This document shows, piece after piece, positions 8,260 through 17,084 of a stretch of 64,000 nucleotides of DNA. The position numbers and the translations under genes were made by a program. Position 1 is the first letter of the stretch, and every line of letters begins with the position of its first letter. A model generated the notes under the pieces. The model saw only the letters and a list, made by a program, of their open reading frames with translations, made no database searches and was not told the origin of the DNA. This DNA is from Caballeronia sp. NK8 (lineage in GTDB: Bacteria > Pseudomonadota > Gammaproteobacteria > Burkholderiales > Burkholderiaceae). Location of the stretch: contig NZ_AP024325.1 in assembly GCF_018408855.1 (NCBI RefSeq), forward strand, positions 1,116,001-1,180,000, read 5' to 3'.

Positions 8260-9225
8260 TCAAAAATCAATCACAAGCCTCCCACTCTTCGACCCAGAGC
8301 AACAAATCAACATAGTCCGCGAAGAAGCCTGCTCACGCTCAGTGAGCACACTATCCCGATGATCGGGCGTCCCTTCCACCACATCCACCTGACATGCCCC
8401 ACAAATCCCTTCTTCGCAGGAATAAGGCGCCGCAACCCCGCCTTCGCGCAAAACCTGCAGAATTGTCTTGCCAACAGGCACCTCGAACTGCTGCCCCGTG
8501 CGATGCAACTGCACGACAAACCCGCCATCACAAGCAGCAACCGCCCGTGGCGCGAAGTATTCGATATGCACGCGTTCCCGATCGATCGAAGCGGTAGCGT
8601 CTTCATAGCCCTTCAGCATCGGCTGCGGCCCACAGCAATAGAAATGCGAGCCTTCGGGCGCACGAGCAACGATACCCGGCATATCAAGCACGCGACCTTC
8701 CTGCTCAGAATCGAAATGCAACCGCGCTTGCGGCAACGCAGTCAAGGTATCGAGAAATGCCGCTTCAGACCGCTCACGACACGCGTAATGCAACTCGAAC
8801 GACCGGTTCAATCGCATCAGACGCTGCGCCATGCACCAGATCGGCGTAATGCCGATCCCCCCCGCGATCAACACCGTATGCGAAGCCGTCTCGCACAGAG
8901 GAAAGTTATTGCGCGGCCCGCCGATATCGAGCATCTGCCCGACGCGCAATTGCTCGTGCATGAATCGCGACCCGCCTCGGCTCGCGCGATCGCGCTTGAT
9001 ACCGATGAGGTACGCGCGCTCATCGCCATCCGCAGTCACGAGCGAATACTGCCGCATGAGCCCGCTCGGCATATGCACGTCGATATGCGCGCCCGGCTCC
9101 ACGCGCGGCAATGCCGCGTTGTCGGGACGGCGGATTTCGTAGACGTTGATATCGTCGGCGGCGTAACGGATGGCCGTCACGCGCATGTTCATCGGCGCAT
9201 CGGCTGCGTTCATCTGCAAAGACAT
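8260..9225 (-). CDS. VanB-type ferredoxin/flavin reductase (PDR family oxidoreductase)
   Basis: A 321-residue electron-transfer protein of the vanillate demethylase / phthalate dioxygenase reductase type. An N-terminal FAD/FMN domain has the flavin motif RQYS near residues 54-57, then an NAD-binding domain (IAGGIGITP), then a C-terminal plant-type [2Fe-2S] domain with CEEGICGAC and a last cysteine in the LICCSG stretch. It passes electrons from NAD(P)H to a Rieske oxygenase. The start is backed by GGAGGAG eight bases upstream. Lying between the two oxygenase genes, it probably serves one or both. Confidence 0.92.
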   Translation of the reverse strand: MSLQMNAADAPMNMRVTAIRYAADDINVYEIRRPDNAALPRVEPGAHIDVHMPSGLMRQYSLVTADGDERAYLIGIKRDRASRGGSRFMHEQLRVGQMLDIGGPRNNFPLCETASHTVLIAGGIGITPIWCMAQRLMRLNRSFELHYACRERSEAAFLDTLTALPQARLHFDSEQEGRVLDMPGIVARAPEGSHFYCCGPQPMLKGYEDATASIDRERVHIEYFAPRAVAACDGGFVVQLHRTGQQFEVPVGKTILQVLREGGVAAPYSCEEGICGACQVDVVEGTPDHRDSVLTEREQASSRTMLICCSGSKSGRLVIDF

Positions 9226-9267
9226 GAAACCACTCCTCCATACGTGCGGCGTCGTCGCGCCGCGAGA

Positions 9268-10065
9268 TCAATCCTGTCCGACGCGATGCGCGACGCTCGC
9301 GAGCACGCTCTTCATCGGCAAGCGCGGCTTGAGCGCAGCGGCGGTATCGAGCAGCATCTTGCGGAACACCTTCACCTGATCGGTCGTGAAGCGCGTGAGC
9401 AGGCCCGATACCGTCAGCGCGCCGAGCAGTTCGCCGCGCTCGTTCAGAAGCGGCACCGCGACCGCGGCGAGATCGGGATCGCGGTCGCCCTTCGATACGA
9501 CCCAGCCGCGTGCGCGCACCGGCATGCTCGCGTCCTCGCCGCGCGATTGCGGATCGAACGCCCACAACACACGGCCCGCCGCACCGCCCTTCAGCGGATG
9601 ACGCGAACCCTCGTCCAGATGATGCCGCGCCGAACGCGACGAATTCACGCGATAGAGACAGATGCGCTCGTCACCGTCTCGCACATAGAACGATGCAGTC
9701 TCGCGCGTGAAAGTCGACAGCTTCTGCAGCGCGGGACGCACCAGATCTTCGAGACTCACGTCGGCCTGGCTCAACGCGCCGAGACGCCGCAATTCCGGAC
9801 CCAGCGTGAAATGACCGCTCGCGTCGCGATCGAGAAAGCGCATGTGCACGAGCGACGCACACAGCCGCAGGATGGTGCTCTTGTAAAAGCCCGAGCGCTG
9901 CGCGAGCAACGCAAGCGACAGCGCCTCGCCCGGCAGGCGAAAGCATTGAAGAATCGCAAGCGAACGCTCGACCGCTTCGACGCGCGGACGCTTGTCGTCG
10001 ATCTCGTTCGCTTCATCGAATGACGCGTCGGCATGCGCCGCCTGCGCCGGGTGATCGAGGTTCAT
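9268..10065 (-). CDS. IclR family transcriptional regulator
   Basis: A 265-residue regulator with a winged helix-turn-helix near residues 30-90 (around LALLAQRSGFYKSTILRLCA) and a C-terminal effector-binding domain of IclR type (GRVLWAF; GALTVSGLLTRF). IclR proteins sense aromatic acids or small metabolites and control adjacent catabolic genes. It sits 42 bases upstream of the reductase on the same strand and is divergent from the second oxygenase operon, so it likely controls both. A perfect palindrome at 10119-10133 in the shared upstream region is a candidate operator. Confidence 0.92.
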   Translation of the reverse strand: MNLDHPAQAAHADASFDEANEIDDKRPRVEAVERSLAILQCFRLPGEALSLALLAQRSGFYKSTILRLCASLVHMRFLDRDASGHFTLGPELRRLGALSQADVSLEDLVRPALQKLSTFTRETASFYVRDGDERICLYRVNSSRSARHHLDEGSRHPLKGGAAGRVLWAFDPQSRGEDASMPVRARGWVVSKGDRDPDLAAVAVPLLNERGELLGALTVSGLLTRFTTDQVKVFRKMLLDTAAALKPRLPMKSVLASVAHRVGQD

Positions 10066-10118
10066 CGCATCGTCTCCTCACATTCGTTCATGACGAAATT
10101 TATAGCCCGCGCAAGAGG

Positions 10119-10133
10119 TTCTGTCCAACAGAA
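10119..10133. promoter_or_regulatory. candidate IclR operator
   Basis: TTCTGT-CCA-ACAGAA is a perfect 6+3+6 palindrome between the iclR-type gene and the divergent oxygenase gene. Its size and position are typical of operators recognised by IclR-family dimers. Twelve bases further on, a TCAGAAC half-site is also visible. Confidence 0.5.
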
Positions 10134-10199
10134 TTTGTGCCGCTTGTCAGAACGCACAGCGGACCCTAATCTGCATTCACCTGAACACGGAGACGGAAC

Positions 10200-11543
10200 A
10201 TGCTGAGTGCAGCGATGAACGAAAGACTCACGCGCGTCGGCCCGGGCACGCCGGGCGGCGAACTGATGCGGCGCTACTGGATTCCGATCGCGCCATATTC
10301 GCAACTCGACGACGAAAACCCGGTGCACAAGGTGCGCGTGCTCGGCGAAGATCTCGTGCTCTACAAGGACAAAAGCGGCACGCTCGGTTTGATCGGCGAT
10401 CGTTGTCTGCATCGCAACGTCGATTTGAAGTTCGGCATTCCCGATAACTGCGGTCTGCGCTGCCCGTATCACGGCTGGCTCTTCAACGAAGACGGCAAGT
10501 GCGTCGAGCGGCCGATGGAAGCCACGCCGCGCGGTGAGATCAAGCAGAAGCTGAAGGCCTATCCGGTGCAGGAACTGGGCGGACTCGTGTTCGCATATCT
10601 CGGGCCGCTTCCCGCGCCCGCGCTGCCGCGCTGGGACCTCTTCGTATGGCCGAACGCGATCCGCCAGATCGCCATCATGAAGATCGACTGCAACTGGCTG
10701 CAATGCCACGAGAACACTGGCGATCCGACGCACAGCGCCTGGGCGCACGGTCATATGTTCCAGTACGTGCTGGAAAAGCAGGGACGTTACGAAGAAGCCT
10801 CCGCGCGTGCCGAGCATACCTTGCATACGCGGCTGAAGACCGGCATCGGCATCAAGGAACTGTATGCGAATCCGAGCCAGCATGGCATTTCGAAAGGCGT
10901 GCGCTATTCGAAGGAGCTGGGCGCGGACGAAGACTACACGCGCGAACATTCGACTGTGATCTTTCCGTTCTTCACGCAGACGGGCAAGACCGGCGCGCCG
11001 CGCAGCGAGTATCAGATTCGCGTGCCGATCGACGACGAGCACACGTACCACATCTGCTATCAGGTCTATGCCGCGCCGCCGGGTGTCGATGCGCCGAAGC
11101 AGGACAGCGTGCCGTGGTACGAGCCGCCGCGTCACGACGAGAACGGCAAGCCGATCCTCGATTACGTGCTGGCGCAGGACGCGCTCGTATGGGACGCACA
11201 AGGCGCGATCACCGATCGCTCGAAGGAACTGCTCGGCCGCACCGACATTCCCATCGTGCTGTTGCGCAGGCAGCTCGACGAGCAGATTCGACGCGTCGAG
11301 GAAGGGCTCGAACCGATCAACTTCTGGCGCGACGAATCGCCGGAGATCATCTATGGCTCGGGCGAGGCGCCGGACTACAGCAAGCCGCTGCTCAAGCATA
11401 ACTTTCGCAAGCTCTATCATCGCGGCTTCTTCAATGACGATGCGGATCGCTACGGCCCGATCATCGAAGACGTGAAGGACCTGCATCGCCGCATCGAGGA
11501 CGCGGAAATCGCCGCGCGCGAAGCCAGCGCGAGCACGACCTGA
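10200..11543 (+). CDS. Rieske non-haem iron oxygenase, alpha subunit (second)
   Basis: A 447-residue oxygenase. The Rieske cluster ligands are in CLHRN (about residue 68) and CPYHGW (about 88). The iron site D-x2-H-x4-H is DPTHSAWAH near residues 176-184. It is clearly related to, but distinct from, the oxygenase at 3393, so the locus has two terminal oxygenases, perhaps for successive steps or different substrates. A GGAGA ribosome site precedes the ATG. It heads a plus-strand operon with an aldo/keto reductase and a binding protein. Confidence 0.9.
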   Translation: MLSAAMNERLTRVGPGTPGGELMRRYWIPIAPYSQLDDENPVHKVRVLGEDLVLYKDKSGTLGLIGDRCLHRNVDLKFGIPDNCGLRCPYHGWLFNEDGKCVERPMEATPRGEIKQKLKAYPVQELGGLVFAYLGPLPAPALPRWDLFVWPNAIRQIAIMKIDCNWLQCHENTGDPTHSAWAHGHMFQYVLEKQGRYEEASARAEHTLHTRLKTGIGIKELYANPSQHGISKGVRYSKELGADEDYTREHSTVIFPFFTQTGKTGAPRSEYQIRVPIDDEHTYHICYQVYAAPPGVDAPKQDSVPWYEPPRHDENGKPILDYVLAQDALVWDAQGAITDRSKELLGRTDIPIVLLRRQLDEQIRRVEEGLEPINFWRDESPEIIYGSGEAPDYSKPLLKHNFRKLYHRGFFNDDADRYGPIIEDVKDLHRRIEDAEIAAREASASTT

Positions 11544-11565
11544 TCGAGCGCGAGAGAGGCTTGCG

Positions 11566-12591
11566 ATGAAATACAGAAGCATCGGGCGCACGGATCTGAA
11601 GGTGTCCGAGATCGGTTTCGGCTGCGGCGGCAACGCAGGCCTCATGGTGCGCGGCAGTTTCGAGGAGCAGTTGCGCATCGTCGAGGCGGCGCTCGAAGCG
11701 GGCATCAATTACTTCGATGTCGCGCCCGATTACATCGGCGCTGAAGCAAATCTGGGCCGCGTGCTGCGCACGCTTCGCGCGCGACCGCTGCTCAACTCGA
11801 AGGTCGAGATACGCGCGGAGAATCTCGACGATATCGCCGAACATGTCGTGCGCTCTGTCGAATCGAGTCTGGAAGAACTGGGCGTCGATCATCTCGACGT
11901 GCTGCAGGTTCACAACGCGCCCGTGTGCGGAATGCGCGCGCCAGTTGGCCGCGACTATCACACGCTGGGCGTGCAGCATTTCTTCGCGCGACGCGGCGTG
12001 CTCGAAGGTGTGAGGCGTGTCATCGATGCGGGCAAGGTGCGATATGCCGGCTTCGTCTGTCGCGGCAACGATGCGCCTTACGTGCGCGAGCTGCTCGCAA
12101 CCGGCATGTTCAGCCTGCTCAACGTGCCCTACACGCTGCTCAACCCGAGCGCGGGCATGGTGCTGCCCGCTAACCTTGCCGTCGATAAGGACGGCGGCGC
12201 CGTACTCGACGATGCGTACCGGGCCGGCGCGGGCGCCGCGATCTACAGCGTGCTCGCACGCGGCTTTCTGTCCGATCAGAGCATCGCGGGCGAGGGACAT
12301 CATCCGCTCGCGCGCGATGTGTCCGGCAACGCCGCCGATGCCGGGACGATGCGCGAGCGCGCCGCGCGCGTGAGTTTCCTCGCGCGCGAATCGGGCATAT
12401 CGCTCGCGCAGGCCGCCTTTCGTTTCGTGCTCGCGCATCCCGGCGTGACGACGGCGCTCGGCGGATTCTCCTCGATGGAGCAACTCAAAGAGCTATGCGC
12501 GGTTTCCGGCATGGGCCCGTTTCCCGACGCGCTCAACGCCCGGCTCGAACGCGTATGGCAAAGCAATTTCGCGGAAACGGCGTCATCATGA
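11566..12591 (+). CDS. aldo/keto reductase
   Basis: A 341-residue TIM-barrel oxidoreductase. The AKR catalytic tetrad can be read: Asp and Tyr in FDVAPDYIGAE, Lys in NSKVEI, and His in VLQVHNAP. It reduces or oxidises an aldehyde/ketone with NADP(H). It follows the second oxygenase by 22 bases with a GAGAGG ribosome site and overlaps the next gene region, so it belongs to that operon. A role in handling an aldehyde formed by the oxygenase pathway is plausible but not proved. Confidence 0.88.
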   Translation: MKYRSIGRTDLKVSEIGFGCGGNAGLMVRGSFEEQLRIVEAALEAGINYFDVAPDYIGAEANLGRVLRTLRARPLLNSKVEIRAENLDDIAEHVVRSVESSLEELGVDHLDVLQVHNAPVCGMRAPVGRDYHTLGVQHFFARRGVLEGVRRVIDAGKVRYAGFVCRGNDAPYVRELLATGMFSLLNVPYTLLNPSAGMVLPANLAVDKDGGAVLDDAYRAGAGAAIYSVLARGFLSDQSIAGEGHHPLARDVSGNAADAGTMRERAARVSFLARESGISLAQAAFRFVLAHPGVTTALGGFSSMEQLKELCAVSGMGPFPDALNARLERVWQSNFAETASS

Positions 12592-12614
12592 CGAAGAAGG
12601 AGGTTCGCGTCCCC

Positions 12615-13694
12615 ATGACAATGACGAGAAGAGACGTGATGCGGCTTGCCGGCGCGACCTTCGCGCTCGGCGCGGCCGGACTTCCGCTCGCGGCCTGCGC
12701 GAAAGAATCGCAGCCGCAGCCGAATCTCGCGCTGGCGTCATACGAAGGTCCGGATCGCGCCGAAAAGATTCTCGCTGCCGCGAAGGAAGAAGGCGAACTG
12801 AACTTCTATACGTCGATCGCGCAGCCCGATGTCGCGCCGCTCATCGATCCTTTCGAATCGCGCTATGGCATCAAGGTCAATGTCTGGCGCGCGGGCGACG
12901 AGCAAGTGGTGCAACGCATCGTCGCGGAATCGCAGGGGCATCGTTATATCGTCGATGCGGTGCATACCGGTTCGTCGTATCTCGATGCGCTGCGGCGCGA
13001 GAAACTGCTCGCGCCGGTTTCATCGCCCGTGCTCGCGGAACTTGCACCGCATGTCGTGCCCGAGCATCGGCAATGGGCATCGACGATGCTCTCGGTCTGG
13101 GTGCAGGCGTACAACACGCGGCTCATCAAACCCGCCGATCTGCCGAAGACCTACGACGATCTGCTCGCTTCGCACTGGAAGGGCAAGCTCGGCATCGAAG
13201 CGAAAAGCGCCGACTGGTTCGCGACAGTCGCGACGCAGATGGGCCGCGACAAGGGCATCGAGTTCTTCCGCACGCTGGTCGATACGAACGGCGTCGCGGC
13301 CCGCACGGGCAATTCGTTGCTGAACAATCTCGTGGTGGCGGGCGAAGTGCCGCTCGCGCTGGAGGTCTACAACTACATGCCCGCGCAGGCGAAGCGCCGT
13401 GGCGCGCCGATCGACTGGTTCGTTTTGCAGCCGGCGGCGGCCCGCGCGAACGGCGTCGCGCTCTTGACGCACGCGCCGCATCCGGCGGCCGCGCTGCTGC
13501 TCTATGACTATCTGCTATCGGTCGATGCGCAGCGCATTCTCGTGTCGCGCGACTATGTGCCGACGAATCGCAATGTCGCTTCGCCGATGCAGGGCGTCAA
13601 CGTCGCGCTCGCCGATCCGGCCATGACGATGCAGGAACGAGGCCAATGGAACAGAACGTTCAACAAGATCTTCCTGCACGCATCGGGCTCGTGA
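12615..13694 (+). CDS. extracellular solute-binding protein, Tat-type lipoprotein
   Basis: A periplasmic binding protein of the Fbp/iron(III)-like cluster. The N-terminus has a twin-arginine motif (TRRDVMRLAG), a hydrophobic core and then a lipobox-like LAAC, so it looks Tat-exported and lipid-anchored. The mature part (EGELNFYTSI; a hinge-rich two-lobe protein) fits ABC binding proteins of about 340 residues. The ATG at 12615 is preferred because AAGGAGG lies at 12597-12603; an alternative ATG at 12588 overlaps the previous stop as ATGA. No permease or ATPase is adjacent, so it is an orphan that may work with another importer. Confidence 0.82.
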   Translation: MTMTRRDVMRLAGATFALGAAGLPLAACAKESQPQPNLALASYEGPDRAEKILAAAKEEGELNFYTSIAQPDVAPLIDPFESRYGIKVNVWRAGDEQVVQRIVAESQGHRYIVDAVHTGSSYLDALRREKLLAPVSSPVLAELAPHVVPEHRQWASTMLSVWVQAYNTRLIKPADLPKTYDDLLASHWKGKLGIEAKSADWFATVATQMGRDKGIEFFRTLVDTNGVAARTGNSLLNNLVVAGEVPLALEVYNYMPAQAKRRGAPIDWFVLQPAAARANGVALLTHAPHPAAALLLYDYLLSVDAQRILVSRDYVPTNRNVASPMQGVNVALADPAMTMQERGQWNRTFNKIFLHASGS

Positions 13695-13746
13695 AATGAA
13701 TCGGCGGGACGGTACACTGTGGCTTCCGTCACGCTGATTCGTTACG

Positions 13747-14112
13747 ATGAACCAACTCCTCGCCCTGCGCCCTTTCGTTCCTGCCAAGGATTTCGATCTG
13801 TCCAAACGCTTCTACGAAGCACTGGGCTTTCGCATCACGCATCAGGACGACAACATCGCGATGCTGAAGTCCGGCAGCTTCAGCTTCATCCTGCAGAACT
13901 TCTATGTGAAGGAATTCGCGGAAAACTGCATGCTGCAAATGCTCGTACGCGATGTCGACGCCTGGTGGCGCGAGACGAATCCCGAGGCACTGGGCGAGCG
14001 CTTTCCCGTCAATCCCGCTCGCGCGCCCGCGATACAAAGCTGGGGCATGAAGGTCGGCTTCGTGTTCGATCCTTCGGGCGTGCTGTGGCACGTGGGCGAA
14101 GTGCCCTTCTGA
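13747..14112 (+). CDS. VOC family (glyoxalase/bleomycin-resistance fold) protein
   Basis: A 121-residue protein with the vicinal-oxygen-chelate fold: FVPAKDFDLSKRFYEALGF at the N-terminus and the usual beta-alpha-beta repeat ending in FDPSGVLWHVGE. Single-module VOC proteins include dioxygenases, glyoxalases and antibiotic-binding proteins; which applies here cannot be told. The stop is 18 bases from the convergent dehydrogenase. Confidence 0.8.
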   Translation: MNQLLALRPFVPAKDFDLSKRFYEALGFRITHQDDNIAMLKSGSFSFILQNFYVKEFAENCMLQMLVRDVDAWWRETNPEALGERFPVNPARAPAIQSWGMKVGFVFDPSGVLWHVGEVPF

Positions 14113-14130
14113 CGCGGATTTCGAACGCAA

Positions 14131-15204
14131 TCACTTCGGCTTGAGCAGCACCTTGATCGAGTCGAGCGAATTCGCGACCGCGATAGCCTCGTCCCACTCT
14201 TCCAGCGTGAAGCCGTGCGTGACGATGCCCTTCGACGTGACGAGGCCGCGCGCGAGCAGATCAATCGCGATCGGATAACAATACGGCCCGAGATGCGCGC
14301 CGCGCACGTCGAGTTCCTTGCGGTCGCCGATGATCGACCAGTCGACAGTCGTATCGGCGCCGAACACCGAGAACTCGACGAAGCGTCCGAGCTTGCGAAT
14401 CAGTTCCAGCCCTTGTGTCACGCCCGCGGGCGCACCCGTCGTTTCGATATACACGTCGCAGCCGTAGCGATCGGTGATCGAGCGGATCGTCTCCAGCGCG
14501 TCGTCGGTCTTCGGGTTGATCGTGATGTCCGCGCCGTATTCGCGCGCCAGGGCGAGACGCTCTTCGACGAGATCGATCACGACGAGCTTCTTCGGCGTCT
14601 TCAGATGCGCGACCTGCGTCATCATCAGGCCGAGCGGCCCGGCTCCCGCGATCACGACGACGTCATTCAACTGGATATCGCCGCGATTCACCGTATGGAT
14701 CGCGCAGGCGAGCGGCTCGATGATCGCCGCGTCTTCGAGCGAGATGCCATCGGGAATCTTGTGGACGATCGCCGTCGGCGGAAAGCGCATGTACTCGGCC
14801 ATGCCGCCATCGGCCACTTCGCGCTGAAAGCCGAAGATATTGTGCACTTCGCACATCCAGTATTCGCCGGACTTGCAATAGCGGCATTTCGCGCAGGGCA
14901 CGATCTGCTCGGCGATCACGCGATCGCCCTTCCGCACGCCGAAGTGCTCTTGCGCGCCTTCGCCCAGTTCTTCGACATAACCGAAGAACTCATGTCCCGG
15001 AATGACCGGCGCCTTCACCCACGGGTTGGGACCGCCCCAGAACATCTTCGCCCCCGACCAGCATTTGCAGTCGCTCGCGCAGATGCCGCATGCGGCGATG
15101 CGAATCACGAGTTCGTTTCTCGCGGCGCTCGGACGCTGCACGCGCTCCACCCGATAGTCCTTCGGTGCGCGGCATACGATCGCCGTCATCTCTGAATCGG
15201 CCAT
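14131..15204 (-). CDS. zinc-dependent polyol dehydrogenase, erythritol/L-threitol dehydrogenase-like
   Basis: A 357-residue MDR dehydrogenase. Catalytic zinc ligands are in GICASDC and GHEFFG; the structural zinc cysteines are in VPCAKCRYCKSGEYWMC. The nucleotide motif is GAGPLG. The sequence resembles EltD-type erythritol/L-threitol dehydrogenases, which oxidise the C4 polyol to erythrulose with NAD. It is the last gene of a minus-strand operon with a sugar ABC transporter, a SorC regulator and two more polyol oxidoreductases, which supports a C4/C5 polyol role. The exact substrate is inferred. Confidence 0.82.
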   Translation of the reverse strand: MADSEMTAIVCRAPKDYRVERVQRPSAARNELVIRIAACGICASDCKCWSGAKMFWGGPNPWVKAPVIPGHEFFGYVEELGEGAQEHFGVRKGDRVIAEQIVPCAKCRYCKSGEYWMCEVHNIFGFQREVADGGMAEYMRFPPTAIVHKIPDGISLEDAAIIEPLACAIHTVNRGDIQLNDVVVIAGAGPLGLMMTQVAHLKTPKKLVVIDLVEERLALAREYGADITINPKTDDALETIRSITDRYGCDVYIETTGAPAGVTQGLELIRKLGRFVEFSVFGADTTVDWSIIGDRKELDVRGAHLGPYCYPIAIDLLARGLVTSKGIVTHGFTLEEWDEAIAVANSLDSIKVLLKPK

Positions 15205-15241
15205 GACGTGTCTCCGTGTAGTTATATGATGAATGGCGAAC

Positions 15242-16279
15242 TCATGCTTCCAGGACGATCTGCACCTTCACGTCGGTCGGCACGCCGCTCGCCGCTTCCT
15301 CGAACGCCCTGATGCCTTCCGCAAACGGGAAGGTCCGCGAGATGAACGGTTTTACGTCGAGCCTGCCGGAGGCGATCAACTGAATCGCGCGAGGAAAAAT
15401 GTTTGCATAGCGAAATACCGATTCGATGCGCGCTTCCTTGATCTGCACCGCGACGACATCGAGCGGAATCGCGCGCTGCGGCATGCCTACGAGCACGAGG
15501 CAACCGCCCGGACACAACAGATCGACGATGCCTTCGAATGCCTTCTCGTTGCCGCTCGCCTCGAACACGATGTTCGCGCCCCAGCCGTCCGTGAGTTCAT
15601 GCACCACGTCGAGCGCGCGCTGCTCACGGATGTTCACCGCCGTGACGCCCTGCACGCCACCGATCAGATCGAGCTTCTCCGGCACGAGATCGCACACGAT
15701 CGCACGGCTGCATCCGCCCGCGAGCGCGGCGAGCGCGCACATCATGCCGATCGTCCCCGCGCCGAGCACCACGGCCACATCGCCCGGCTTGATCGCCGCT
15801 TTCTTCGCGGCCTGCAAGCCGATCGACAATGGCTCGACGATCGCACCTTCCGCAAAGCTCACGTTGTCCGGCAGCTTGTACGTGAACGCGGCCGGGTGCA
15901 CGACAAAAGGCGCGAGGCAGCCATGCACCGGCGGCGTCGCCCAGAAGCGCACTTTGGGATCGAGGTTATAGAGACCTTCGCGCGACGCGCGCGACTCCAT
16001 GTCCGGCACGCCCGGTTCCATGCACACGCGATCGCCCGCCTTCAGATGCCTCACCTCCTCGCCGACTTCGACGACCGTGCCCGATGCCTCGTGCCCCAGC
16101 ACCATCGGTTCGTTCACGACGAAAGGCCCGATGCGGCCGTGCTGATAGTAGTGAATGTCGCTGCCGCAAATGCCGACCGTATGAATCCTGATACGCACGT
16201 CGCGCGGGCCCACGACCTGCGGCAGGCTGAACGGACGCAGGCTGATGCGTTTTGCTTCCTCTAGAACCAGTGCTTCCAT
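15242..16279 (-). CDS. NAD-dependent xylitol/sorbitol dehydrogenase-like protein
   Basis: A 345-residue MDR dehydrogenase of the sorbitol/xylitol dehydrogenase group. Catalytic zinc ligands: [13 protein letters not shown] and GHEASG, the pattern typical of polyol dehydrogenases. The usual structural-zinc lobe cysteines are not all evident (CMEPG then no four-cysteine cluster), so the structural zinc may be missing, as in some bacterial members. The nucleotide motif is GAGTIG. It lies 37 bases upstream of the EltD-like gene in the same operon and should oxidise a polyol to a ketose. Confidence 0.85.
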   Translation of the reverse strand: MEALVLEEAKRISLRPFSLPQVVGPRDVRIRIHTVGICGSDIHYYQHGRIGPFVVNEPMVLGHEASGTVVEVGEEVRHLKAGDRVCMEPGVPDMESRASREGLYNLDPKVRFWATPPVHGCLAPFVVHPAAFTYKLPDNVSFAEGAIVEPLSIGLQAAKKAAIKPGDVAVVLGAGTIGMMCALAALAGGCSRAIVCDLVPEKLDLIGGVQGVTAVNIREQRALDVVHELTDGWGANIVFEASGNEKAFEGIVDLLCPGGCLVLVGMPQRAIPLDVVAVQIKEARIESVFRYANIFPRAIQLIASGRLDVKPFISRTFPFAEGIRAFEEAASGVPTDVKVQIVLEA

Positions 16280-16315
16280 CGTCGTTCCTTTGACAGAAAA
16301 TATGCGCTATCAGTA

Positions 16316-17062
16316 TCAGCAGGACTGGAATCCGCCGTCGACCAGCAGGCTCACTCCGCTCACCATGCTCGAATCGTCGCTGAGCAGATAGGCGATCGTG
16401 CGCGCCACTTCCACCGGCTGAACAAAACGGTTCATCGGAATGCGCGCGAGCATCGGTGCGGATTTGGCGGGATCGCTCCAGGCGCGTTCGCCCATCGGCG
16501 TCATCGTGACGGTCGGAAGCACGGCGTTCACGCGAATGCCGTGCGGGCCGAGTTCGTTGGCCATCACGCGCGTCATCGCGTCGAGTCCGCCTTTCGATGC
16601 GCAATACGCCGCGTGCAACGCAAAGCCCACATTCGCCGACAAGCTCGATACGTTGACGATCGATCCACCCGCGCCGCGCGCGATCATGCTTTTCGCGCAC
16701 TCCTGCGCGACGATCATCGTGGCGCGCAGATTCACGCTCATGGTCAGATCGAAGGCTTCGACGGTCGTGTCGAGAAACGGCTCCAGCACGGCAATACCCG
16801 CGTTGTTCACGAGCAGATCGACGGGTTGCACGGCGCGCGCAGTCTCGCGCGCCGCGTTGGCGTCGGCGAGATCGACCGCGATGATTTCGCAACCCGTCTC
16901 GTTCTTCAACGCGTCGAGATCGGCGGCGCTGCGGCTCAGCGCGATCACGCGCGCGCCGCGTTCGATCAGCAGATGAACCGTCGCATGGCCAATGCCCTTG
17001 CCCGCGCCCGTGACGAGCACGGTCTTGCCCGCGAACTCGCGGTTTCTGTCGATGGTCGTCAT
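16316..17062 (-). CDS. SDR oxidoreductase, L-xylulose reductase (DCXR)-like
   Basis: A 248-residue short-chain dehydrogenase. The cofactor motif is TGAGKGIG, the NNAG motif is present, and the active-site Tyr/Lys are in YCASKGG. The region PTVTMTPMGERAWSDP and the C-terminal GGFQSC closely follow animal and bacterial dicarbonyl/L-xylulose reductases (PTVVMTSMGQATWSDP in the human enzyme, from memory), which interconvert xylitol and L-xylulose. The ATG at 17062 starts the canonical N-terminus; a longer in-frame start would add 20 unrelated residues. Confidence 0.85.
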   Translation of the reverse strand: MTTIDRNREFAGKTVLVTGAGKGIGHATVHLLIERGARVIALSRSAADLDALKNETGCEIIAVDLADANAARETARAVQPVDLLVNNAGIAVLEPFLDTTVEAFDLTMSVNLRATMIVAQECAKSMIARGAGGSIVNVSSLSANVGFALHAAYCASKGGLDAMTRVMANELGPHGIRVNAVLPTVTMTPMGERAWSDPAKSAPMLARIPMNRFVQPVEVARTIAYLLSDDSSMVSGVSLLVDGGFQSC

Positions 17063-17084
17063 GGTGTCGTCTTTCAAGGCCTTT

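Noticed and set aside
7700..8263. Short open frames within the long repeat
   Set aside because: They follow the inverted-repeat arms, share the same text in both copies and strands, and have no ribosome site or family motif.
8359..10023. 554-codon open frame on the plus strand across the reductase and IclR genes
   Set aside because: It is antisense to two genes with clear family motifs; long antisense frames are common at this G+C and its composition (Arg/His/Gln-rich) is that of a shadow.
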